DNA from: Burkholderia metallica
Lineage (GTDB): Bacteria; Pseudomonadota; Gammaproteobacteria; Burkholderiales; Burkholderiaceae
Reading direction: 5' to 3'
Assembly (NCBI RefSeq): GCF_902832845.1
Contig: NZ_CADFDB010000007.1
Coordinates: 310,001-374,000 of the forward strand
DNA length: 64,000 nt
In this document: positions 47,201 through 54,768 of the stretch, one piece after another
Layout of the letters: each line of letters begins with the position of its first letter
Numbering within the stretch: position 1 is the first letter of the stretch
Notes under the pieces: model-generated
Seen by the model: the letters and a program-made list of their open reading frames with translations, nothing else
Databases searched by the model: none
Told to the model about the DNA's origin: nothing
Made by a program: the position numbers and the translations under genes

Positions 47201-47216
47201 TGGCACGCTTCGTGCA
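47201..47216 (+). promoter_or_regulatory. Possible sigma-54 promoter upstream of DUF4096 gene
   Basis: TGGCACGCTTCGTGCA keeps GG and GC 10 nt apart and matches TGGCACG-N4-TTGCA at all but one defined position (G instead of the first T of TTGCA). The predicted start is about 145 nt before the ATG at 47373. Confidence 0.45.
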
Positions 47217-47372
47217 TTACCTTGCGCACAGGGCGCAGGTTTCGTCGGACGGAAGAGCAGAAACGCCGCTGCCGGCCAACCGGACGCCCCCACCCGGCAC
47301 TCGACGATCGAGTGCTTGAAGAGTGCGCGGCGCAGGGCAGCGCACCGGAGTTAGCTTCGCTGAGGTGAGGAC

Positions 47373-47774
47373 ATGATGCTGTTCGACGATTTGAGAGATA
47401 ACGAGTGGGCGCTGGTCGAAGGTCTGTTTTGCTCGGAACCCGCACGGAGTGAGCGGCGCGGCCGCCCCCGCGTGGAAGCCCGCTCGGTGGTGAATGCCGT
47501 GCTGTGGGTGCTGTCGACAGGTGAAGGCTGGTCGAAGCTGCCGGGCCGCTATCCGTCGCCGCCGACTTGCCGCCGTCGCTTCGACGAATGGCAGGCCGAC
47601 GGCACGCTCGCCGAAATCGTGAAGCGACTCGGCACGAGCGGCCGGCAGATCTCCCTGCGCGGACGCATCGGCGCAAGCGCGGCGAAGCCGCCTGCCCCGC
47701 CGAGCCGCGACCGGCTGCGCGGCGCCTTCTGGACCAATCCGGAATCCTGGCGCGCGCCCGTCAAGATGGCGTAA
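47373..47774 (+). CDS. Orphan DUF4096 (IS5/IS402 transposase N-terminal domain) protein
   Basis: 133 residues, paralogous to the protein at 19747-20157. The DUF4096 domain is DLRDNEWALVEGLFCSE, GRPRVEARSVVNAVLWVLSTGEGWSKLPGRYPSPPTCRRRFDEW, DGTLAEIVKRL. The C-terminal 45 residues are basic and Pro-rich, and no DDE catalytic domain exists. A good ribosome-binding site (GAGGTGAGG) and a strong terminator show a maintained gene, not a transposon scrap. The function is unknown; a small DNA-binding regulator is the simplest guess. Confidence 0.75.
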   Translation: MMLFDDLRDNEWALVEGLFCSEPARSERRGRPRVEARSVVNAVLWVLSTGEGWSKLPGRYPSPPTCRRRFDEWQADGTLAEIVKRLGTSGRQISLRGRIGASAAKPPAPPSRDRLRGAFWTNPESWRAPVKMA

Positions 47775-47786
47775 CGAATGCTCGAT

Positions 47787-47815
47787 CGGGCGGCTTCGGC
47801 CGCCCGGTTTCTTTT
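47787..47815 (+). terminator. Terminator of the DUF4096 gene
   Basis: CGGGCGGC-TTCG-GCCGCCCG, a perfect 8-bp stem with a UUCG tetraloop, followed by GTTTCTTTT. Confidence 0.85.
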
Positions 47816-47973
47816 CGCGACGCGGTTTGTTCGCGGCGCCTGCGTAGCCGACGATTACCGTTGTCGTGCCGCGATACATCTATTTACTAATATTTACAGC
47901 AAGCCTGCACTCCCGCGCTTACCTTAGCGACATATCAACAGGCCGCAGCGACGGCTTGAAGGGAGCCCCCGCC

Positions 47974-48225
47974 ATGAAACCAATGTCACTGCTCGTCGCA
48001 TGCGGCATTGTCATTTCCGTGGCGTTGTCCGCTCCCGCCCATGCCGACGATCGCGCGAAGCCGCCCCATCGTCAGCAGGATCACCGGAACACGCTCCGCC
48101 AGCCACCGCCCGCCAATTCGTCCAACCAGCAGACCGTGCCGCGCGGCGACCTGCGCGGCGACATCGCCAGCAACGCGCGAGCGCGCATCGGCTCGCAGCC
48201 GTCGGACGGACCGCGCCATCCGTAG
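47974..48225 (+). CDS. Small exported protein
   Basis: 83 residues. A clear signal peptide (MKPMSLLVACGIVISVALSAPAHA-D) is followed by a polar, Gln/Arg/Pro-rich mature part with no known domain. The start follows GAAGGGAG; longer upstream frames would destroy the signal. A Burkholderia-type small periplasmic protein of unknown function. Confidence 0.65.
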   Translation: MKPMSLLVACGIVISVALSAPAHADDRAKPPHRQQDHRNTLRQPPPANSSNQQTVPRGDLRGDIASNARARIGSQPSDGPRHP

Positions 48226-48341
48226 TCGTGCCGGTTTCAGGATTCGCCAAAGAAAATGCCGGCGACAGGGAACTGCGCCGGATGCGACGAGTCACAACGT
48301 TGCCATGAGCACAGCGTGGCAACAGCATAAGTATCCGGTAC

Positions 48342-48372
48342 GCCCGTATCTTCGCGATACGGGCTTTTTTTT
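48342..48372 (+). terminator. Terminator downstream of the small exported protein
   Basis: GCCCGTATC-TTCGC-GATACGGGC-type stem followed by eight T. It lies about 120 nt after the 48225 stop; no gene is seen in between. Confidence 0.82.
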
Positions 48373-48422
48373 GAACGTCGCCGCCCGCATGCGTACCATG
48401 CGGGCGGCGGGATGACCGGCTG

Positions 48423-48740
48423 CTACAGGCGGCTTTCGAGAATCGCCACGGCACTCGCTTCGCTCAATGCGTAGTCGGCCATGCGGCGATCAGTCCAGGA
48501 AAGTAATTTCTCGTCGCGCTCGAGGCGCGAGAATTCGGCTCGACCGGTTTCGGTCAGCACGGCAATGTCGACCGGCGCATGAAAACCGGGCGCGGGGGCG
48601 ACGGTTTTCTGCCTGACCGTGTCCATCAGCCCGAGCGAACGGAGATACTCGAACACACCCGGGCGGCGTGCCCACGGTACCTGGCGGTACTGCACTCGTC
48701 TCAATGCGTCGAGCACCGCTTCGTTGGAATACGTGGCCAT
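48423..48740 (-). CDS. Conserved hypothetical protein
   Basis: 105 residues, soluble, with no signal peptide. ATYSNEAVLDALRRVQYRQVPW and VFEYLRSLGLMDTVRQK, followed by VDIAVLTETGRAEFSRLERDEKLLSW, suggest a small winged-helix-like fold (the LTETGRAEFSRL segment resembles a wing-helix), but I do not recognise the family. It is convergent with the preceding terminator and divergent from the next gene. Confidence 0.65.
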   Translation of the reverse strand: MATYSNEAVLDALRRVQYRQVPWARRPGVFEYLRSLGLMDTVRQKTVAPAPGFHAPVDIAVLTETGRAEFSRLERDEKLLSWTDRRMADYALSEASAVAILESRL

Positions 48741-48939
48741 CTCGATTCTTTCTTAAAGTGCAGCGACAATGCGAAGCGGTGTGCCGGGCGGGGTCTCCGC
48801 CCGCCGCTACCGCCACCGATTCTGGAGGCCGACGTTCGGCATCGCGTCAGGGCCGGATCGTCAGCCGTCCATAAAAAGACACCATACCCCAATCAAATTG
48901 ATTCTGTTCGATTCATTTGTACTTCTCTTCATCTGTTTC

Positions 48940-49614
48940 ATGCTCTGTCGCAAGCTGCGGCGAATCATCCTGATCGCCGCCGTTGCGCTGTTCTGGCTGC
49001 TCGCGACAGGCTGGCTCGCCGCGCCGCTGATCGCCTGGACCGAGGCCGGCGTCATACCCGTCGAACACCCGGACATGCACGGGCGCACCACGCTGATTCT
49101 CATCGGCGCCGGAACGCGGCGCACCGACACCGGGCTGCGGCCGCCACCCGACGGCGCCGCCCGCATCCACAAAGTCGCGGCGCTCTACCGCGTCTGCCGC
49201 CAGCAGGCCGAGCGGTGCACCGTGGTGATGTCGGGCGGCGACCCGCAGCATCACGGCGACACCGAGGCGGCTGTCTACGGGCGCCAACTCGTCGCCGAAG
49301 GTGTCGCTCCCGCCGACCTCGTGCTGGAACCGGCCAGCCGCACAACCTACGAAAATGCGAAATTCACTGCGTCTATACTACGCTCACAGTATGACGACGC
49401 GCGCATTCTCGTTACTTCGTCGTATCAGATGCGTCGCGCGCTGCTCGATTTCCGCCGTTTCGGGATCGACCCGCAGCCCGTTTATGCGAATCGCCGTCGC
49501 GCGCAGACGGGCTGGTTGCCGCGCTGGCGCAATCTGGCCGACGCAGAGCAGGCGCTGCACGAACTGGTCGGCATCGCGCAGTTTCATGTCTATCGACGCC
49601 TCGGGTGGTTTTGA
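48940..49614 (+). CDS. YdcF/ElyC/SanA-family membrane protein (DUF218)
   Basis: About 224 residues. One N-terminal membrane helix (IILIAAVALFWLLATGWLAAPLI), then a DUF218 domain: LILIGAGTRRTDTGLRPPPDGAARIHKVAALYR, VVMSGGDPQHHGDTEAAVYGRQLVAEGV, DLVLEPASRTTYENAKFTASIL and ILVTSSYQMRRALLDFRRFGI. Family members such as ElyC and SanA affect envelope integrity and peptidoglycan or lipid-carrier metabolism. The start is uncertain: ATG at 48940 precedes the membrane helix directly, but no good ribosome-binding site is seen. Confidence 0.82.
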   Translation: MLCRKLRRIILIAAVALFWLLATGWLAAPLIAWTEAGVIPVEHPDMHGRTTLILIGAGTRRTDTGLRPPPDGAARIHKVAALYRVCRQQAERCTVVMSGGDPQHHGDTEAAVYGRQLVAEGVAPADLVLEPASRTTYENAKFTASILRSQYDDARILVTSSYQMRRALLDFRRFGIDPQPVYANRRRAQTGWLPRWRNLADAEQALHELVGIAQFHVYRRLGWF

Positions 49615-49834
49615 TGGCCGCGTAAAACCGGGGCGGAAATGACGGCGGCGACGACGATGGCACGCGCGTGACGCAGTATGCGAAGTGTTGCGCGACTTCA
49701 ACGGGGCCTTGCGTCGCGCCACGATCCGATGCACATTGATCCGTCACTTTTGTTACACTCGACACGCACTCGATTTCAGTCGCCAGACAAAACGGCAACA
49801 CTCGGGTTCATCACCACTTAGCGGAGGTAAAGCA

Positions 49835-50113
49835 ATGAAGAAGACGTCCCTGGCTATCCTGGTAGCGATGTCGGCGCTGACTGGCGCAGCGTATGCGCAA
49901 GAGAGCACGGAAATCAAGACGATTACCGATCCGGCGAAGATCTCCGAGATCGAGCAACGCGCACAGGCGCTGCAGCAGCAGCAAGCGGCCGAAGCCGCCC
50001 AGCCGGCGATGCAGGAAGAGCATCACCACGGCAAGAAGGCTGCTCACCACAAGGCTGCCGCGAAGAAGGCCGGCAAGAAGGCTGCCAAGGCCGCAGACGC
50101 CGCCAGCCAGTAA
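49835..50113 (+). CDS. Small exported Lys/Ala/His-rich protein
   Basis: 92 residues. A signal peptide (MKKTSLAILVAMSALTGAAYAQ) is followed by a charged mature part: a Gln/Ala-rich helix (ISEIEQRAQALQQQQAAEAAQ), a HHH cluster and an Ala/Lys-rich tail (KAAAKKAGKKAAKAADAA). GGAGG lies 8 nt upstream of ATG. No domain is recognised; the tail resembles histone-like or cationic periplasmic proteins. Confidence 0.72.
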   Translation: MKKTSLAILVAMSALTGAAYAQESTEIKTITDPAKISEIEQRAQALQQQQAAEAAQPAMQEEHHHGKKAAHHKAAAKKAGKKAAKAADAASQ

Positions 50114-50138
50114 GTTCGGCGGCACCGCACAAGCGAAG

Positions 50139-50171
50139 AGCCGAATCCGGGCAACCGGGTTCGGCTTTTTT
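50139..50171 (+). terminator. Terminator
   Basis: AGCCGAATCCGG-GCAA-CCGGGTTCGGCT followed by TTTTT, 25 nt beyond the stop of the preceding small gene. Confidence 0.88.
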
Positions 50172-50249
50172 GGTTGCGGCGCCCGCGCGCTGTGCTAAAG
50201 TCGCGCACCGAAATTTTCCACCCGTGCGCACCCCGGTGCGGAGGACAGC

Positions 50250-50507
50250 ATGAGCAACATTCAACTCGACATCGAGTGGACCGAAGCCGCCACTCGCCAG
50301 ATCAAGCAACTGATGCCCCGCGGCTCGGCCGACGCGTTCCTCGCGCTGCCGCCGATCGAGTGCCTGCCGATGGAGGGCGACGTGCTGTTCCTCGGCCCGC
50401 AGGGCAAGCAGCAACCGTTCATCGTCGCCGAGCGCCAGTACCATCACGACGGCGACGCCGACTGGACGATCATCCTGATACTCGACGTCCCCAATACGTC
50501 GCACTGA
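50250..50507 (+). CDS. Conserved hypothetical protein
   Basis: 85 residues, soluble. MSNIQLDIEWTEAATRQIKQLMPRG, then DAFLALPPIECLPMEGDVLFLGPQGKQQPFIVAERQYH and WTIILILDVP. The alternating hydrophobic pattern suggests a small beta-rich domain. GAGGAC precedes the ATG. I do not recognise the family. Confidence 0.68.
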   Translation: MSNIQLDIEWTEAATRQIKQLMPRGSADAFLALPPIECLPMEGDVLFLGPQGKQQPFIVAERQYHHDGDADWTIILILDVPNTSH

Positions 50508-50546
50508 CGCACCCCGCGACCGGCACGTCCGGTCGCCTCGCCCCGC

Positions 50547-50837
50547 TCAGACGAGCTTCGACAGCACGCGGATTTCGGAGCGCTCGATCCAGTCCGCGGC
50601 CGCTTCGCGATAAGCGAGAATATGCGCGGAACGCGCATGCGCAGCCAGCGCTTCCTCGCTCTCCCACCGCTCGACGAATACGAACCGCGCAGGCTCCTTC
50701 AAGTCCCGATGCAGGTCGTACTGCAATGCCCCTGCCTCGTTGCGGGTCGGCTCGACGATTCCTTCGAGCTGGGCACGCAACTGCTCCTCCGCGCCCGGCT
50801 TCGCCACGATCAGCGCCACGACTGCGATTTCCGCCAT
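50547..50837 (-). CDS. ABM-domain protein (putative quinol monooxygenase, YgiN-like)
   Basis: 96 residues of an antibiotic-biosynthesis-monooxygenase (ABM) ferredoxin-like fold: EIAVVALIVAKPGAEEQLRAQLEGIVEPTRNEAGALQYDLHRDLKEPARFVFVERWESEEALAAHARSAHI. These small dimeric enzymes oxidise quinols or similar aromatics without cofactors. Convergent with the preceding gene. Confidence 0.9.
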   Translation of the reverse strand: MAEIAVVALIVAKPGAEEQLRAQLEGIVEPTRNEAGALQYDLHRDLKEPARFVFVERWESEEALAAHARSAHILAYREAAADWIERSEIRVLSKLV

Positions 50838-50917
50838 TCCCGCCCCCTCATCTCGAAAAGTACGAGAATACGCGCATCACCCGTCGGCTGCGTCGGCACG
50901 GCACCGCCGGAGGCCCC

Positions 50918-50951
50918 AAAAAAATAGCCCGCGCTTCAGAGAAGCGCGGGC
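50918..50951 (-). terminator. Minus-strand terminator
   Basis: On the minus strand GCCCGCGCTTC-TCT-GAAGCGCGGGC is followed by TATTTTTTT. It lies about 80 nt upstream of the ABM gene start, so it must end another minus-strand transcript coming from the right, which supports a small gene in 51020-51175. Confidence 0.85.
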
Positions 50952-51019
50952 GAAACCGTCGCCCTACGAGGATAGGCGACGGGGCCATCGGGATCCGCAC
51001 GCCGGCGCGCGGATCATCA

Positions 51020-51175
51020 TCAGTTACGCCGACGCTTGTCGCGTCGGCATTCGAATACGTCGATACCGTTGATCGAGCGCTTGCGGCGCTCCCCCGGTAT
51101 CTGACGCCATCCTCCCTGCATCAACCATTCCAACATATAAAGCAGGTTGCGTGCCAGCCATGGATATCCATCCAC
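51020..51175 (-). CDS. Candidate small basic protein
   Basis: A frame of 51 codons from GTG (or 38 from ATG at 51136) encodes a Trp/Leu-rich first half (WLARNLLYMLEWLMQGGWRQ) and a very basic end (GERRKRSINGIDVFECRRDK). A promoter-like pair (TTGTCG, 18 nt, TTATAA) lies upstream on the minus strand and a strong terminator 70 nt downstream, so the region is transcribed as a unit. Ribosome-binding sites are weak and the overlapping 88-codon frame is an alternative; a non-coding RNA is also possible. Confidence 0.35.
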   Translation of the reverse strand: MDGYPWLARNLLYMLEWLMQGGWRQIPGERRKRSINGIDVFECRRDKRRRN

Positions 51176-51310
51176 CCCTTTGATTTATAACGACAATTTT
51201 TTGATCATCGACAATGTGACACGTGATCTGCCGCCGTAACGCGCGGATGTTACGTAACGTCACGAGGAGGGACGAATCGCCGACCCACACACGCGGGACG
51301 GCGAGCGACC
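51176..51310. other. Intergenic region with GTTACG palindromes
   Basis: About 135 nt. It contains the perfect palindrome GTTACGTAAC (51249-51258) and the wider dyad CGTAAC-N8-GTTACG ending inside it. No gene is seen. Confidence 0.4.
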
Positions 51311-51344
51311 AAGAAAAAGCCCGCCATGTGGCGGGCTTTTTCTT
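51311..51344. terminator. Terminator of bamC
   Basis: AAGAAAAAGCCCGCC-ATGT-GGCGGGCTTTTTCTT, a perfect 15-bp symmetrical stem beside the bamC stop. It can work in both directions. Confidence 0.9.
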
Positions 51345-51365
51345 GGTGCGGAGAACCGTCGAAAA

Positions 51366-52574
51366 TCAGCGGAGCTGATTCACGAGCAGCCCCATGATCT
51401 GGCGAGCGGGCGACGACGTGTCGATCGCACCCGCATCGTCGACGACCGCGACACGCGTCTGGTCTGCGGTAAGCGCCTTCACGTTGACACGGTACTGCTT
51501 CGCCTGCTTTTCCTTCTTGCCGTGGAACAGCTGGCTCCAGAAGCCCTGCTCGGCTGAACTCAGATCCTTCGGATCGACATAGCGCACGAAATACAGGCCC
51601 TTCGAGCGATCGCGATCGTCGACCGTGAAGTTCGCGCGATCGAGCGCGAGACCGACATGTAGCCAGGACCGGTCGTACGGCTCGCCAAGCGTGACTTCCG
51701 ACGGCACGGCGGCGTCGGCCATATCGTTGCCTTGCGCCGACGTGCGGCTGACGTTCTGCGCGGCAATCGCAGCCGCTGCCTTCGACGATGCGTCGGTGTC
51801 GGCCTTCTTGTCCTTCGGTACCGTGTTGTCCTTGATGTTCGCGATCGGCGGCTCGCCGTTCTTCGCGCGCTGCTCGTTCTGGGCGAGGACGGCCATCAAC
51901 CGCTTCAGGTATTCGGTCTCGAGCGCCGGATCGTTCGGCTTCGGCTCCCACTTGCTCGAATCGTTGTTCGCGCCCGTGATCGCCTCGCGCATCCCCTTCT
52001 GGCTGATGAACACATAGGTGCCGCCGTTCGGCGCCGAATCGAGGCGCGTACGGTACTTGTTACGCTCGGCCGTCACGTACGAGTTGCCCATCGCCTTCGA
52101 GATCACGCTGCGGATCAGGCCATCGTTGATCTGCGGATGGGTTTCGTTCCAGTCGGTTTCCATCACGCCCTTGTCGCGCTGGTCGACGACGAGCAGGAAG
52201 CCCTGCTCCTGCCAGAAACGCCGAACCTGCGGCCAGACGTCGGCCGGTTGCTTGCCGTCGATCACGAGCCAGCTCTCGGTACCGTCGCGCTGGATATGCA
52301 TGCCGGCCACGGCCGGAGCGACCGTGTCCAGCGCGGGCGCCGCCTGCTGGACCTGCTGAAGCGCGGACAGGGATGTCGCGCCGCCCTGGGGCGGCAGCGA
52401 ACGCTGATCGGCCGTCTCGTCCAGCATGTTGGGCGGCACTGCGAGCGACGCTTCCTTCGATTTCGAATCGCTCTTGTAGTCCACTTTCGTGGGCGACGAC
52501 GTACCGCAACCGGCAACGAGCGCGCCGGTGGCGAGCACTGCAGCGAACCGCATGGTAAGACGAAGATCAGTCAT
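51366..52574 (-). CDS. bamC: Outer-membrane protein assembly factor BamC
   Basis: 402 residues. A lipoprotein signal ends LVAGC, followed by an unstructured N-terminal part (KVDYKSDSKSKEASLAVPPNM) and two BamC helix-grip domains: ESWLVIDGKQPADVWPQVRRFWQEQGFLLVVDQRDKGVMETDW and PYDRSWLHVGLALDRANFTVDDRDRSKGLYFVRY. It is an accessory lipoprotein of the beta-barrel assembly machine. The start at 52574 follows AGAGGA. Usually next to dapA in Burkholderia; here its upstream side has been replaced by an island. Confidence 0.94.
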   Translation of the reverse strand: MTDLRLTMRFAAVLATGALVAGCGTSSPTKVDYKSDSKSKEASLAVPPNMLDETADQRSLPPQGGATSLSALQQVQQAAPALDTVAPAVAGMHIQRDGTESWLVIDGKQPADVWPQVRRFWQEQGFLLVVDQRDKGVMETDWNETHPQINDGLIRSVISKAMGNSYVTAERNKYRTRLDSAPNGGTYVFISQKGMREAITGANNDSSKWEPKPNDPALETEYLKRLMAVLAQNEQRAKNGEPPIANIKDNTVPKDKKADTDASSKAAAAIAAQNVSRTSAQGNDMADAAVPSEVTLGEPYDRSWLHVGLALDRANFTVDDRDRSKGLYFVRYVDPKDLSSAEQGFWSQLFHGKKEKQAKQYRVNVKALTADQTRVAVVDDAGAIDTSSPARQIMGLLVNQLR

Positions 52575-52671
52575 GTTCGGGGAATCCTCTTCCGCTAAAT
52601 CACGGCGCTTTCCGTGGATCAACCTTGCATTTTACCGGGGCCGCGCCGCGATGTGCAAAAAAGCGACGGGC

Positions 52672-52707
52672 AAGAAAAAACCCGCGTCAGCCTGATGCTG
52701 ACGCGGG
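52672..52707 (-). terminator. Terminator belonging to a displaced tRNA
   Basis: On the minus strand CCCGCGTCAGC-ATCAG-GCTGACGCGGG is followed by TTTTTTCTTG. It starts 8 nt after the CCA end of the tRNA fragment at 52716-52743, exactly where a tRNA terminator would sit. No protein gene feeds it. Confidence 0.85.
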
Positions 52708-52715
52708 TTCTTGTC

Positions 52716-52743
52716 TGGTCGGGGCGAGAGGATTTGAACCTCT
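52716..52743 (-). tRNA. 3' fragment of a tRNA (probably tRNA-Pro), attachment-site remnant
   Basis: Read on the minus strand: T-arm AGAGG-TTCAAAT-CCTCT, acceptor 3' strand CGCCCCG, discriminator A and encoded CCA. The sequence 5' of this contains no anticodon arm, D-arm or matching acceptor strand CGGGGCG, so the gene is incomplete. A CGCCCCG-A-CCA end fits proline tRNAs. Islands that integrate into a tRNA 3' end leave the intact gene at one side and such a displaced copy at the other, so this is read as one att end of the island to its right. Confidence 0.65.
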
Positions 52744-52875
52744 ACGAACCCACGGTGGAATAAGGCTCTCCGGGAAGTGTGTCGGTCAAAACCGCCATGC
52801 TGGTTGACACAGTCTCGCCAGACTATCACCTCCTCGCGCCCCTGTCCAATGGGGTCGTCGCCTCAATCGACGGAA

Positions 52876-54501
52876 CTACCAGCCTGCTAGCTCCTTGGCT
52901 TGCCGATGTATCGCGTTTGCCCTCGCAACGAGGAAACCGTCATAGTCATCCTTCAACGCCGCCTCTATTGCCGGCTCATCCACCAAATTGCTAGCGAGCC
53001 ACGTCTTTGCGTGTTCACCATGCTCGTTCAGGAGTCGCTTCAGATAGCTTGATGGCGCGTCGTCACTGATTAGTTTATTGCTAGCCGATGTTAGATAAAC
53101 CATGTTGGCAAGCGCGGAGATTTTCGCAGAACCAACCCCCTTCCCCTTCAAAAATGCCTGGGGAAAGAAATGGTGAAACTCCTTTCCATTTTGCCATGCC
53201 AGCGATTTATCAACATCAATTACCTGCCCCGTCAAAAAGTCCCTGGGATGCTGATATGCCATCATAAGCGCAAGGACCTTCGAATGAGAATTATTGCCTC
53301 TAAATGAGCGAGTCCTCCAGATCGCAACATTGGGCTCGATCAGGTCGGAATCTAACGCATCAAGATTCCCACTCGCAAACAGTGCAACATTGGTGAGATC
53401 AGTCGTCATCATCCCTGAATTCCATCCGCTAAAATAGCCACTGATCGAACCCCGCCAAAACCACCGCTCTATGGCCTTCCACTGCTGCGCATTGGGCGTC
53501 GGTACGTGCCGTAATATTTCGGCCAGCACCACGATTTGATTAGTATATGGCACGATCCCAACAGAAGGAGCCTTAATATGCGTAGACAAGAAATCGATAG
53601 CTCGCTTATACCCTTCGGCGGTAGCAGAAACAGCTTTTTTAAGCACTTCAGGAGTTAGCTTGCGGAGATCATCTATGCTTTCAACGGTGAATGAACCGCC
53701 AGCGGCCGCAGATACATTTCGCAAGATGACCTTCCGCTCTACGCCGTCGAACGCCTTCGCGGCAAGCGACTCCCGCACAGCATCGATTGAATCAACCAGA
53801 TCGAAGTCCGGGCTCCACGTGGCTGCACGCATAAGGTCAACGATGGTGAGACGGGTGCCCGTGCTATTTATTCGTTCGAATATTGGTGCAACATCGGCAA
53901 GGGGCATATCACCCAATGTCACCGTTGCAACCTTATAGTCCTTGAACCGATTGAATAGCTCTTTCGCATTTTCCGCGAGCACCTTTTCACCGGATGACTC
54001 AAGCAAACCCACCAGTTGAAAAAACGCCGCCGGATCAGGAATCTTATTCAAACGCATCAGATGCGGCGGCGGCTGATCAAGCGCATCTAAATGATGGAAG
54101 GTCTTATTACGTAGATCGTATACAACGTTCCATGGACTGCTCGGCTCACCTCCTTTCCAATATAAAGCACCACATATTGAAGAAAGACGCTGCTGACCAT
54201 CCAATAAATAGTTAACGGGATAATCAGGTTTAGGCTGCGCTATCTCCAGGTCAGCAATCTTGTTTTCGCTTCGAAGCTCTTGCTTACTTTGCCACAGCAA
54301 CACACTACCGATCGGATAGTTTCGTGCGACGGAATCAAGCAGCTCAATTACTTGCGAGCGCTCCCAAACGAACTCCCGCTGAAACTTCGGCAAGTAAATG
54401 TCGCCAGTCAGAATTCGTCGAGCAAGGTCGTCGATACGATCGACGGACGGCTGTGGGTCTTTGATAGGTTTTACAGGTGCGGCTTCCGTTGTTGCAGTCA
54501 T
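52876..54501 (-). CDS. DUF262 protein with C-terminal HNH (GmrSD-like), putative defence nuclease
   Basis: 541 residues. The N-terminal DUF262 (ParB-like) domain has LPKFQREFVWERSQVIELLDSVARNYPIGSVLLW and the LLDGQQRLSSICGALYW motif, followed by VAPIFERINSTGTRLTIVDLMRA. The C-terminal part is DUF1524/HNH-like: EFHHFFPQAFLKGKG ... LANMVYLTSASNKLISDDAPSSYL. Such fusions occur in type IV restriction enzymes (GmrSD) and other anti-phage proteins, using NTP and cutting modified or foreign DNA. The base composition is clearly lower in GC than bamC next door. The start ATG at 54501 follows GGGGA; the 45 residues upstream in frame are not conserved-looking. Confidence 0.85.
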   Translation of the reverse strand: MTATTEAAPVKPIKDPQPSVDRIDDLARRILTGDIYLPKFQREFVWERSQVIELLDSVARNYPIGSVLLWQSKQELRSENKIADLEIAQPKPDYPVNYLLDGQQRLSSICGALYWKGGEPSSPWNVVYDLRNKTFHHLDALDQPPPHLMRLNKIPDPAAFFQLVGLLESSGEKVLAENAKELFNRFKDYKVATVTLGDMPLADVAPIFERINSTGTRLTIVDLMRAATWSPDFDLVDSIDAVRESLAAKAFDGVERKVILRNVSAAAGGSFTVESIDDLRKLTPEVLKKAVSATAEGYKRAIDFLSTHIKAPSVGIVPYTNQIVVLAEILRHVPTPNAQQWKAIERWFWRGSISGYFSGWNSGMMTTDLTNVALFASGNLDALDSDLIEPNVAIWRTRSFRGNNSHSKVLALMMAYQHPRDFLTGQVIDVDKSLAWQNGKEFHHFFPQAFLKGKGVGSAKISALANMVYLTSASNKLISDDAPSSYLKRLLNEHGEHAKTWLASNLVDEPAIEAALKDDYDGFLVARANAIHRQAKELAGW

Positions 54502-54768
54502 GTGGTCCCCGTCGAATGTTCGAATGCGGTTAGGATGCCCGCCGGGGAACTTGTTTGCAACACATAGAGTTCGGAGCAGCGGACGGGACTGGGGCCGCGC
54601 AAAAAAGGCAGCGCCACAATGTCCTAGCTCATGCATGAGGGCATTGCGGCTGCCGAGTCAGTGCAGTCCGCTGCTTAATCCACCTGCCCCGCTAAAAGCA
54701 CATCGGTACCCAAGCTACCGGAGCTCGTTGTCATGACTGGCGATAGCTCGTTCCGTGTAGGCTCTCCC

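Noticed and set aside
52625-52807. A short ORF crossing the tRNA fragment (GARGFEPLRTHGG)
   Set aside because: This type of peptide is the usual antisense translation of tRNA 3' ends; the region is explained by the tRNA remnant and terminator.
52770-52825. Inverted repeats right of the tRNA fragment (GTGTC...GACAC, GGCGAGA...TCTCGCC) as a complete unusual tRNA
   Set aside because: The pairing would use bases already needed for the T-stem, and no anticodon arm fits. They may be integrase arm sites, but nothing proves it.
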